Source: Zygnema cylindricum
Lineage: Eukaryota; Streptophyta; Zygnematophyceae; Zygnematales; Zygnemataceae
Length of the DNA: 64,000 nt
Assembly (NCBI GenBank): GCA_037447655.1
Contig: JBBHKE010000771.1
Span: 98,067-162,066, forward strand
Direction: 5' to 3'
In this document: positions 36,842-56,844 of the stretch, one piece after another
Numbering within the stretch: position 1 is the first letter of the stretch
How the letters are laid out: every line of letters begins with the position of its first letter
Program-made: the position numbers and the translations under genes
The notes under the pieces: generated by a model
What the model was told of the DNA's origin: nothing
The model's input: the letters and a program-made list of their open reading frames with translations, nothing else
Databases searched by the model: none

Positions 36842-39085
36842 GCTATGCAATCCTCAAAGATCCGAGGTGGATCAGGTTGAGAGTCACCTAGTTTGGATTC
36901 AATACTCTGCCAAACAATTAAGAAATTTTGAAACAGATTCATCCACGCTAAAATATATGCCTTTGATCTGCCATAGGGCGGGCGTGCGGTGCACCAAAAG
37001 CGGTACGGTTTCGTACCTTACTGTACTGTCTCGCAACTTTGAACGAAGACGGAATACCGTCATGCGGTACGGTTACGGTACGCTCTCGACGAAACGCGGA
37101 AACATGAAAATTTGAAACGTTTCATAAGAAGCGAGAAAACATTTGCGATCGGCCATGAAAGCGTGTGCCGAAGAAGAGTACAATTCACACTTTCCCAGTT
37201 CGGAGGCTGTGTGATGCAGAGTAGAGGTCGCAACAAACGGTCAACCGAAACCGTGACCGGCCGTTAACCGACCGCCCGCGCCGGATCCGGAACGGATTCG
37301 GTTGCCAAATTTTGGGGGCCGGGCGGTCGCGGTCGGTTGATCCACCAGAAAAAAAAAGTCGGTTACGGTCGGTCAAGCAAAAAACGAAAAAAAGTGAAAA
37401 TTTTGTACTGTCCATACAATCCAATATTATTGTACTTTGTACTCTTTGGTATCTGGAAGTACATAGACATCATGATTAGCGTCGCAAATCTAACACGCGT
37501 CGCAAATCTGACACGGTAGTAACACTTCATTTCGCAAATCTTAGGGAACGCAACAAATCGTAATTATTGGCTTATTCATATGTCGTGAAAAACTTTTTTT
37601 TTTTTTTTACTTTTTCGGTTACGGGTGGGTACGGTTAGTCGCAAGAAATCGAGTTTCGGTAAACTTTTGTTTTCGTAAACGCCGGTCCGTTAACGGTAAA
37701 CAATTTTGGAGCGTGACATAACCCAGTCGCTCGTCGGTTACTTAGATTTTGAAAAAAAAAACGGTCAGTTCCGGTTATGTAAAATTATGACTTTTGCGAC
37801 CTCTGATACAGAGTGGCTCGGTACAGAAGCGTATCGTATCGCATTGCTCCCCAATTAATTGGGTCGCCGATGCGGCCATCCGATACTCTATTGGTTGGCA
37901 CCCTATGTCAAGTAACGATGCCATATTCTTCGGATATCAATAGTTCCACTGCGATCCACATCATTCTAGGCTGGGAATGAGATAACAATGTTATATAATT
38001 TAAAAATTTAGTTTGTAACTTGGCATACAAGAGTTATAAGCGAAGTAATTCGGTGTGAAATTTGGTAGTTGTCCCTAGTCTTTGATCAGTAACGCATGTG
38101 CCAACTTGTTCCAGTTCATTGTTAACACTTGTGGATGCTTCGCATCCACTTTATTATCCCCGTAATTGCATGTTTTTACTTCTTTTGTCAAAGCTCTACC
38201 ATAAGCTACCATTTTTATGCCTATTTTCCATTTTTGCTCCATAACCAATGGCGGTACGCGAGCCAAAGTCATATTAACAAACAACAATACTCAAACACCA
38301 ATGTAGTATCTTCCATTAAAATGAACGGCAACCAACATTCCTGGTAGTTAATTCAATCACAAACAATCACTTCCAAAGCACAGTATGTCATAAACCCAAA
38401 AAACGACGACACGTAGGTCTTCTTCTTAATGGCAACATATGGGTTTAAACCTTCGACTCTAACTTGTACAATACATAATGAACCCCAACTGCAAATGTCC
38501 CTCTTGAAGGGCGTGAGATTAAACCAAACTGCAACTTACTCATCATTGCGGGGTCGTATGTGGTTTGTACATTTGTATTAGCGGATAAACACAAACATCA
38601 TGGAAGGTATTGCAAGATAAAATATATTTGACCGCCCACCGCAACATTAATTTTAATATTCGTGATACGCATTTGTTACAAGCAACTATAGTTTGTTATG
38701 CACTAGAACATGGTTTGTTTTCCATGCAATAATATAGACCAAAAAGGATTATGAAAGACTCAATCCTTTGAATGTCATCACGATGCTAGGTTGAAAAACA
38801 ATTGTAAATTGAAATTAGAAATAAATTGGACTCGACATGTGTTACAAATCTTTGTTGTTCCAAATGTTGTAAGTGGGATAACGATTACTCTCGAGAAAAA
38901 AAAGGATGCCGATAGAAATATCCACCTCCCTCACAGGTGATCGAGGTGTCCGTAGTGGCACACCAATCCCAATTGACTAACGACCTACGCATCCAACGGT
39001 CAGCGGAGGCGTCGACTGATTCATAATTTAAATTAAAATCATAACCCGAAACCTCAAATCTACGACGGAGAAACAAACTTATCCT
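36842..39085. other. Intergenic region, no gene seen
   Basis: Apart from the MITE at 37222-37805 this is AT-rich DNA with no convincing coding frame. GTAC/CGTAC words are dense at 36990-37090 and 37815-37850, on both sides of the MITE, as if an older repeat was split by it. The 38000-39085 stretch shows no recognisable feature. Confidence 0.5.
37222..37805. mobile_element. hAT-like MITE, GAGGTCGCAA ends
   Basis: 584-bp element with termini TAGAGGTCGCAAC and, read inward from the right, CAGAGGTCGCAAAAG. The flanking 8-mers ATGCAGAG (37214-37221) and ATACAGAG (37806-37813) differ at one base, as expected for an old hAT 8-bp duplication. The interior is rich in GGTCGGTTAC/CGGTAAC words and has no reading frame. 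Confidence 0.75.
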
Positions 39086-39595
39086 GACCATAAAGTCATA
39101 AACTGACCTAAAACTACGACATGAATATTGTCTACGTAAAGTGACGACTACAGTCTGTACTGTCCTTTTCAGAATGTAGAGTCTTTCGCGAAAATATCGC
39201 AGTTCAATGTTCCTTTGATAGACTCCGCGATATAAGGAAAATTTTGCAGATACACTGTTGCATGGATATCAAACGGACTAACATACGATACGATATGCAA
39301 CACGATTCATACTCTTCTGGCCTCTCACACGCCCATTGCTTTTGTCTCCATCATTTCTTTTCTGTTTTGTTCCAATATGTTGTGCTCCTTCCTTTTTTAG
39401 TTGTTTTACCTCTCATTTCCCGTTTTCAAAGCTTTTTCCTGTTTCTTCCCGTTGATGGAATGTTTTCTTACACATTCGTCATTTGCTTTCTAAATTCAGA
39501 GTTTTTTTAGGGTGTTTTACTGTTGTACCCTGCAAATCACAGTTACTGCAACCAAGGAAAAGAAAAATATTGCCTGAGGCGGCGTTTTGTCGTAA

Positions 39596-44441
<4,846 letters not shown>

Positions 44442-44442
44442 G

Positions 44443-44620
44443 TAGTGTTGTATATCGAGCAGAATTTGCCGAAAATGGATCGAAAATGGTAATTTTTTTA
44501 AGGGTCTCGATCTGGTCAAATTTTGGACAATTTTTGTCAATTTTTGGGTGTTTGGACAGTCCTGGTCGATATATCGGCGGATAAATGATATCGCCGATTG
44601 TCGCGATATAGGGAGATTGT
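44443..44620. mobile_element. Truncated MITE end after CDC5 copy 1 stop
   Basis: The sequence two bases after the TAG stop reads TAGTGTTGTATATCGAG, which matches the terminus of the intronic MITE at 13908-14328 (TAGTGTTGTGTATCGAGG). ATATATCG/GATATCG words follow, as in that element. No opposite end or target-site duplication was found, so it is a remnant. The right limit is approximate. The same remnant is at 51770 in copy 2. Confidence 0.6.
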
Positions 44621-45384
44621 AGGACATTTTTAAGATACGATCATCCGAAGTTGCATGGTGATTATTCGTAAAGTTTTTGTTAAAATGAAGCTTTTTCATC
44701 CACTTTTATGCAACATCAGAAAGAACATTTTTGCGATAGTAAATCGTCATAATATCTGATTGGAAGAAAGGAAATGTGGAGAGAAACCTGTCAAACTTTT
44801 TTTTTTCTGGTTGTAGCATTGTAGCCACCCCTTCCGCTGCCGCCTCCCTCCTTCTATCTGGACTCACGGGCTCCCAAAAGTCCCTTGAACATAATTTTGT
44901 TGGAGGTTTTGTAAAGAAATAGAATGGAAAAGGGATGTGAAATAGTGAGTTGGGCTGTAGATACGTCTTTTAGAAAAGTACGAGTAAAAATCTAAAGTCG
45001 CAAAGAAAAAAATGTTTGATTTTTTGACATGCCTCTTTCTTGTCCGTGCAGTGTTTTCAAACTGCGTTGTTTTGGACCACTCTCTCTCTGAGTTGAGGGC
45101 TAGTTCCTTTCCTTTTTTTTCCGGAATCCAGGTTATAGATATACTGATATCTATATTAAGACCCAAAATACATACAAATCATGTATACACAGGTGAAGAA
45201 TTGAACAAATAGTTCACTTCTAAAATAGACGCGACCCACAGACAACCAATGAAGTAGTTTTGGATATGGTTAAACCGTTGCTATTAGAAAACAAGTATCA
45301 TTAAATAACCACTTCCATAATCGGTGCAATCCAGGGCATTCTTGCTTTCTCCACTTTGTATGCATCATTGTCCTTGGAAGATTT

Positions 45385-46366
45385 CTTCGTGAATAGATGA
45401 AATGTTTTTCTCCATGAAAACAACAATTACTTCATTTTATCCGTTGTTTGAGGGCAATAGATACACATTGGTGACAGAATGTAGAAAACATACTCAATGG
45501 CGGGCTCCCCTAACCTTTCGTTTCAAACAGGACCGATTTGTAAAATACAGAAAAGCGGATTTTTGATGAAGGTCGTCTTCTTTAGGTTCGGTTTAGTTTC
45601 AACTCCAAACGGGGGTTGTGTGTTTTTTTTTTTTTTTACCGTAAAATCCACCGGCGAACTTCAATTGAATTCCCTGCTGACGTGTTCAATTTCGCATTGC
45701 ACACTCAAAGTTCAGTTTCTTGAAAAACAAAATTATGTTCATTTTCACACGTTATGTGAAATTAGAAAGTTGACATGAGCAAGCTCTGAACACGCACCTA
45801 GAAAATGTGTAGATATAAAAGTGAATGAAGCTTTCACACATGGTTCATTTTCCTAGAAATTCGGCTACGTTGCCTAAATCGTATAAGCTACCTTGGCTAG
45901 CGTTATCTATTCAATTGAAAATATTTATTGAACGGGGTTTTATACAAGGGAATTGATCATCGCCGTGACTACTTTGGTTGCGCGCAGTCACTTACGTCAC
46001 TTTGTCAAAGATTGTACATTTGAATTACACAATGGTACAAGTTAAGTACCGTTGAGTTTAAATTTGACGGTCAATCAGTTGAATAGCTTTGACTTCCAAA
46101 ATTTTGTAACAACCGGTTAAAATTTTGCCGCTCTTGTGAACGTTGACCGTCATAATAAAATCAACAATTCACACGGCCGGCCAAGATTTAACGTAACAAA
46201 ACTGCGGCAACCACATGTAAATAAAGGGAATTGCTAATCGCAGAGACGATTTTTGCTGCGCGCAGGTAGTTGTCAGAAGTTGTACATTTGAAGTACAACT
46301 TCGTACAGGCTACGTACCTTTAATTTCAGATCTGACGGTCAATCCGTCGAACAACTTTGACTGGCG
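45385..46366. other. Spacer between CDC5 units, repeat-rich
   Basis: No gene. From 45949 it holds two consecutive, partly similar repeat copies, beginning AGGGAATTGATCATCGC (45949) and AGGGAATTGCTAATCGC (46227). The second is cut at 46366 where CDC5 unit 2 begins. Related copies lie in inverted orientation at 53435-53735 and 54676-54755. Confidence 0.65.
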
Positions 46367-46876
46367 GACCATAAAGTCATAAACTGACCTAAAACTACGA
46401 CATGAATATTGTCTACGTAAAGTGACGACTACAGTCTGTACTGTCCTTTTCAGAATGTAGAGTCTTTCGCGAAAATATCGCAGTTCAATGTTCCTTTGAT
46501 AGACTCCGCGATATAAGGAAAATTTTGCAGATACACTGTTGCATGGATATCAAACGGACTAACATACGATACGATATGCAACACGATTCATACTCTTCTG
46601 GCCTCTCACACGCCCATTGCTTTTGTCTCCATCATTTCTTTTCTGTTTTGTTCCAATATGTTGTGCTCCTTCCTTTTTTAGTTGTTTTACCTCTCATTTC
46701 CCGTTTTCAAAGCTTTTTCCTGTTTCTTCCCGTTGATGGAATGTTTTCTTACACATTCGTCATTTGCTTTCTAAATTCAGAGTTTTTTTAGGGTGTTTTA
46801 CTGTTGTACCCTGCAAATCACAGTTACTGCAACCAAGGAAAAGAAAAATATTGCCTGAGGCGGCGTTTTGTCGTAA

Positions 46877-51768
<4,892 letters not shown>

Positions 51769-51769
51769 G

Positions 51770-51950
51770 TAGTGTTGTATATCGAGCAGAATTTGCCGAA
51801 AATGGATCGAAAATGGTAATTTTTTTAAGGGTCTCAATCTGGTCAAATTTTGGACAATTTTTGTCAATTTTTGGGTGTTTGGACAGTCCTGGTCGATATA
51901 TCGGCGGATAAATGATATCGCCGATTGTCGCGATATAGGGAGATTGTAGG
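51770..51950. mobile_element. Truncated MITE end after CDC5 copy 2 stop
   Basis: Same remnant as after copy 1: TAGTGTTGTATATCGAG starting two bases after the stop codon. Its presence in both units shows that the insertion predates the duplication. Confidence 0.6.
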
Positions 51951-52912
51951 ACATTTTTAAGATACGATCATCCGAAGTTGCATGGTGATTATTCGTAAAG
52001 TTTTTGTTAAAATGAAGCTTTTTCATCCACTTTTATGCAACATCAGAAAGAACATTTTTGCGATAGTAAATCGTCATAATATCTGATTGGAAGAAAGGAA
52101 ATGTGGAGAGAAACCTGTCAATTTTTTTTTTTTTTCTGGTTGTAGCATTGTAGCCACCCCTTTCGCTGCCGCCTCCCTCCTCCTATTCGGACTCACGGGC
52201 TCCCAAAAGTCCCTTGACCATAATTTTGTTGGAGGTTTTGTAAAGAAATAGAATGGAAAAAGGATGTGAAATAGTGAGTCGGGCCGTAGATACGCCTTTC
52301 AGAAAAGTACGAGTAAAAATCTAAAGTCGCATAGAAAAAATGTTCGTTTTTTTGACATGCCTCTTTCTTGTCCGTGCAGTGTTCTAAACTGCGTTGTTTT
52401 GGACCGTTCTCTCTCTGAGTTGAGGGCTAGTTCCTTTCCTTTTTTTTCCGGAATTTGGGTTATAGATATACCGACGTCTGTATTAAGACCCAATAGTCCT
52501 CCTTGAATACATACAAATTATGTATACACAGGTGGAGAATTGAACAAATAGTTCACTTCTAAAATAGAGACAACCCACAGACAACCAATGAAGTAGTTTT
52601 GGATATGGTTAAACCGTTGTTAATAAAAAACAAATATCATAAAATTACCACTTCTATAATCAGTGCAATTCAGGGCATTCTTGCTTTCTCCACTTTGTAT
52701 GCATCATTGTCCTTGGAAGATTTTTTAGGCGGGTACGCTTTCTTTTCTTGTACGAAGTTTATTTCTTTTCGTGGCAGTAAATTTATACATATGACGTTGT
52801 CCTTTAATTTGTGTCCAAGTTCAACGTAACGGTTCGCGATTAGATTCCATTTTTGCGGCTAAGTTAAATGTTAGTATGTGCTCTCACAGTGGAGCTCACG
52901 TGAAGTGAGAAC

Positions 52913-53423
52913 TACACCGCCAATCGTAATTAGAGTAAATGACGCTAATTCGGTCGCCCTAATTCACGACTATCACGTTAAATAGAGTAAATGATTCTAA
53001 TTTTTTCATTATACTATTTAAGGTAAGGTTTAATTATTCTAATATGGTGCCGCTCGAAATAGTGTGGCATACGGTCGGTGTTTGACCGTGCAAAACTGTA
53101 CTTTATTAACTAGAATACTACTTTATTAACTAAAAAAGTACAAAAAATGATTTAATACAGGCTGTTATCATGTAACAGCGTTTTCACAAACCGCGTAGTG
53201 CAAACGTCATAATGGCGTAAATCTGTACGTTTTGTCAGATTCTGTACGTGTACCTAATTTAGTAAAGATATTTAGCGCGGATTAATAAGAGTTATTGGAT
53301 AAATTAGAGTATTTTTTTTTTGAAAAGGGTCTATCACACAAATTAGAATAAATAACACTAATTATTTTTTTTTCATTTTTTTACTCTAATTTTTTCTTTA
53401 CTCTAATTACGATTTGCGGTGTA
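52913..53423. mobile_element. MITE, AATCG-ATTAG family, large copy
   Basis: 511-bp element with ends TACACCGCCAATCGTAATTAG and (inward from right) TACACCGCAAATCGTAATTAG followed by AGTAAA, one mismatch in about 28 bases. It is similar in termini to 24069-24271. Flanking bases give no clear target-site duplication. Confidence 0.7.
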
Positions 53424-53434
53424 CTGCACCTGCG

Positions 53435-53735
53435 CGCAACCATTTTATTTACGTGGTTGCCGCAGTTTTGTTACCGTAAACCTGCGCCGGCCGTGTGAAT
53501 TGTTTGTTTTTTATGACTGTCGACGTTCACAAGCGCGACACTTTTTTAACCGCCGTTTCAATATTTCGGTAGTCAAAGTTGTTTCAATATTTCGCTAATC
53601 AAAGCTGTTCGACGGATTGACCGTCAAATTTGAACTTAAAGGTACGTAGCTTGTACGAAACTGTACTTCAAATATACAATTTATGACAACTATTTGCGCG
53701 CAGCAAAAATCGTCTTTGCGATTAGCAATTCCCTA
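53435..53735 (-). repeat. AGGGAATTG-family repeat, inverted copy
   Basis: Read on the minus strand it begins AGGGAATTGCTAATCGCAAAG and ends at AACTGCGGCAACCACGTAAATA. That covers the same content as 45949-46226 and the truncated 46227-46366 on the plus strand, but in opposite orientation. It includes a TTTGACGGTCAATCCGTCGAA block. Confidence 0.7.
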
Positions 53736-53983
53736 AAATTGTTGTGCACAGTCACTTTCTCACTTTACTTGAGCTCCACTTCGACAGCAGATGTTCGCGA
53801 AGCGTTACATTGAACTAAACGCAAATTGAAGAACGACGCGAAATGAAGCCTCTCAAAAGTAAAGTATTAAAAGTATTGTACGGATAAATTAAATCGCACG
53901 AAAGTGACGAAACGAAATATACTTTGTGCACTATAGTAAGACGGACTGGCGTAGAAATATCAATGAAACTACAGTAAATGACT

Positions 53984-54676
53984 AAGGGCGCGTCCCCATG
54001 TAACCGATATTTTGAAACGTTATTTTGGAATTTAGGGCTGATTTTACGGTGTACTTTTCAAAGTGTGCCTATGTCAATCGTTACTTGCGCGTTCATTATT
54101 TTGAATATGTGGCAGTTGTACACATCGCCAATACTTGCGACACCTGTAGACGCCAACAAACTGCTGACATTTGTAGACGCCAACGATCTCGGAACAAACT
54201 GCGGACATTTGTACGCCGCAAAGAGCTCTTGACATAATGGGACAATTGTCGACGCCACTGTCATTTGTTGACGCCCACACGTGAACGACATAAGCAATCG
54301 CCTACGTCTACAAAAATGACATTTGTAGACGCCCACAAGTGGACAACATAAGCAAACGGACAAACAATTTTTTTTTCGTGTATTCTCCCAACTGCAAAAA
54401 AAACGTCAACCCAGGATTTCTATTCGTCAATAGGGTAGTATTTTGATTAAAAGCAGGTCGCGATTTGATTTCAGTGCAAGTGTGAAGATGAGTTGGAAGT
54501 GGGTCGCGATGATAATACTGCCAAATCGCCGTACCTTTCAAGTTCCAAGATGGCGCAAAATGTATTTGAGTTTTTGCCCATTTTTCGTAAGGCGTAATAT
54601 TTTCAAGTAGTAAGTCCCATTTTCTGTGTAAACGACGGGAAAAAACCCTTACTTGAACACATGGGGACACGCCCTA
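53984..54676. mobile_element. MITE-like element with GGGCGTGTCC ends
   Basis: Terminal inverted repeats AAGGGCGCGTCCCCATGT (left) and TAGGGCGTGTCCCCATGT (right, inward) over about 693 bp. TAAATG occurs next to both ends, but a clean 8-bp duplication cannot be placed. The interior holds several TTTGTAGACGCC units (54120-54335). Termini are hAT-like; there is no coding frame. Confidence 0.65.
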
Positions 54677-55679
54677 AATGTACAATCTTTGACAAAGTGA
54701 CGTAAGTGACTGCGCGCAACCAAAATTGTCACTGCGATGATCAATTCCCTTTTACAATTACGATGGCTACACGTTAATTTTACAATTCAGTTATAAATTT
54801 ACTCTTGAACGGGTTTTGCGTTCGCCAGGGTGGCTTTTACGGAACTGTATTGTACATTACTGTACTGTAATGTAGATATGAATGAGACATTAACGTTCAC
54901 ACACGGTTCAATTTTCCAGAACATTTGGTTGACTCTGGTTCAATTCCTTTAAATTGTAAACTCCGTTGGTAACAAGCTCATTTTACATTTCGACTGAAAT
55001 TTAGTATTGAAAAGTTTCTGCTTTCGCCAGGGTGGCTTTTACGGCTGGTGTGTACGGTATAACCTGTGCCGTGCGACACGTATGCAGTACCATATGCCAG
55101 CAAAACTCCAAAAGTGTACGATTATATGTACGAACAATTACCCAACAAAATTCCAAAAGCGGAGTATGTACGGAATGTTTGTTTGGATTGGAGACAAAAA
55201 AAAGCGGCTGGTTTTCGAAATATTGAAAAGTGGAAGTTGCTCCCTTTCATAAAATTGCGGTTTGAAGCTCCTCTCAGAAGCTGGAGTCCTTGCTGCAGTA
55301 CTGCAGTCTTCTAATTTATGAAGCGACAATAAATATTACTATATTAGGCTTCAGCAACAATTTTTATCTACAAACAATTTGAAAATAAATCTACTCCTCC
55401 TCATTACTTAATATATTTTTGAAAGAAGTCACTTTTTTTTTGTAGTAAGAGAATGGAGGGAGCCATGGCTGTCTCCGTACAAGGGACGAAGCTTTTATCA
55501 GGTTGGTAATTTATTATTTTGGCCATTTCCTCAATTATCTTGACATTAAAAAAGAAAAAAAAAACAGTTTTGAGTAGCTTTTTTTTTTTTTTGTCAAGAA
55601 TGTAATATCCATCCTTTCCGCCTGCCATTTGTTTTTCTGTAAAGGACATAATGCCACTTATTTTTGTCTTATTCGGTCA

Positions 55680-56150
55680 GGAGGGAGGGAGAGGGAGGGA
55701 GAGAGGGCCGGGAACTGGAGATAGTTTTGGAGGAGCGAGAGTGTGAGGCCGAGAGGAGAGGGAGTGAGAGACAGAGTGGAAGGAGAGGGATTAAAGGAGA
55801 GGGAGAGGGAGAGGGGGAGGGAGGAAGGGAGGGAGGAAGGGAGGAAGGGAGGGTTATGGAATGAAGTGGGAAGGAGGAGAGTGGAGATCGGGAGAGAGGA
55901 GGGGAGAGCGAACCAACCATGGAGGATGAAATGATGAGAGGAAGAGGAGAGCAAGAGAGGGAAATTGAGAAGTCGGGAGAAACAGAGAGAGGAGGGAGAA
56001 GGAGAGAGGAGAGAGGAGGGAGAAGGAGAGAGGAGAGGAGGGAGAAGGAGAGAGGAGAGAGGAGGAGAGAGGAAGAGAGAAAAGGAGAGAGGACGAGAGA
56101 GGAGTGAAAAGGAGATGAGGCGAGAGGAGAGTGAAGGAGGGAGAGAGAGA
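55680..56150 (+). repeat. Long polypurine (GGGAGA) tract
   Basis: About 470 bp of almost uninterrupted G/A on the plus strand, made of GAGGGA/GAGAGGA units, with no tandem period held for long. The open frames through it on both strands are compositional artefacts. Confidence 0.85.
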
Positions 56151-56252
56151 GAGAGCCACAAACAACCACGACAGAGTCAGTCTCTCAGTCGTCTCAAAGC
56201 CGGTCACAAGTGCTCCGGTTGGTTGCTCGCAAGGAGCTCCTTGATACCGTTT

Positions 56253-56432
56253 TCCACGTGGTGTGACATGACATGGTTGGAAGGGCGGGAAGGGTCTTCC
56301 AGTGTCTCGTAGCCACAAGGGGCACAGCAGGGCTGAGTGGTGCCACGTGGCAACATCTCCAGCTGGAGGACTGACCGCGGTGCGTCAGAAGTGGGTCGGG
56401 ACCACAGAGCTCGTGATGGAGCGCCACGTGGC
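56253..56432 (+). promoter_or_regulatory. G-boxes at the 5' end of ArgJ
   Basis: CCACGTGG at 56253-56260 and GCCACGTGGC at 56342-56351 and 56423-56432. The last is inside the proposed first exon. This echoes the G-box cluster of the cyclophilin gene and suggests bZIP/bHLH control of another chloroplast-associated gene. Confidence 0.55.
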
Positions 56433-56789
56433 AGCTCCCGGCCAGCTGGAGAAGAGTCGGAAGTCAAAGGTGAGCGTCTCTGGAGCTTTGTTTGGCAGTT
56501 TACTTTGGAGCAAATTTGAGTTTTTTTTTTTTTCGTTTGTTATTTTTCATTTGTTTTTTTTTTCATTTTTTTTTTCTTGCTTTGTATGTTTTTCCTCCAT
56601 CTCTTTTTCTTGCAAATGTTTTTATTTTCATATATTTTGCTACTGTTTCAAGTTTTTGTTTGCTAACATTTATTTTTATTTATTTCAAGTTTTATTTTCT
56701 TCTATATGTGTATAGATATATTATATGTATATACATTTGTGTACACACACACACACACACACACCCACACACACACCCCCCCCCACACA

Positions 56790-56844
<55 letters not shown>

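Larger units (their letters stand above)
52725..56415. other. Repeat-rich intergenic region
   Basis: No gene seen. It contains a MITE (52913-53423), an inverted copy of the AGGGAATTG repeat (53435-53735), a second MITE-like element (about 53984-54676), a further inverted fragment of the AGGGAATTG repeat (54676-54755), a direct repeat TTCGCCAGGGTGGCTTTTAC at about 54820-54839 and 55023-55042, and a 470-bp polypurine tract (55680-56150). Confidence 0.6.

Noticed and set aside
36972-37907. A larger transposon with CATAGGGCG / CACCCTATG ends enclosing the 37222-37805 MITE
   Set aside because: Only about nine terminal bases match and the flanking 8-mers do not, so the outer element is not supported.
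55658-56318. Long Leu/Ser/Pro-rich minus-strand frames of about 160 residues
   Set aside because: These are purely the reverse of the GGGAGA tract. They have no motif and no splice structure.
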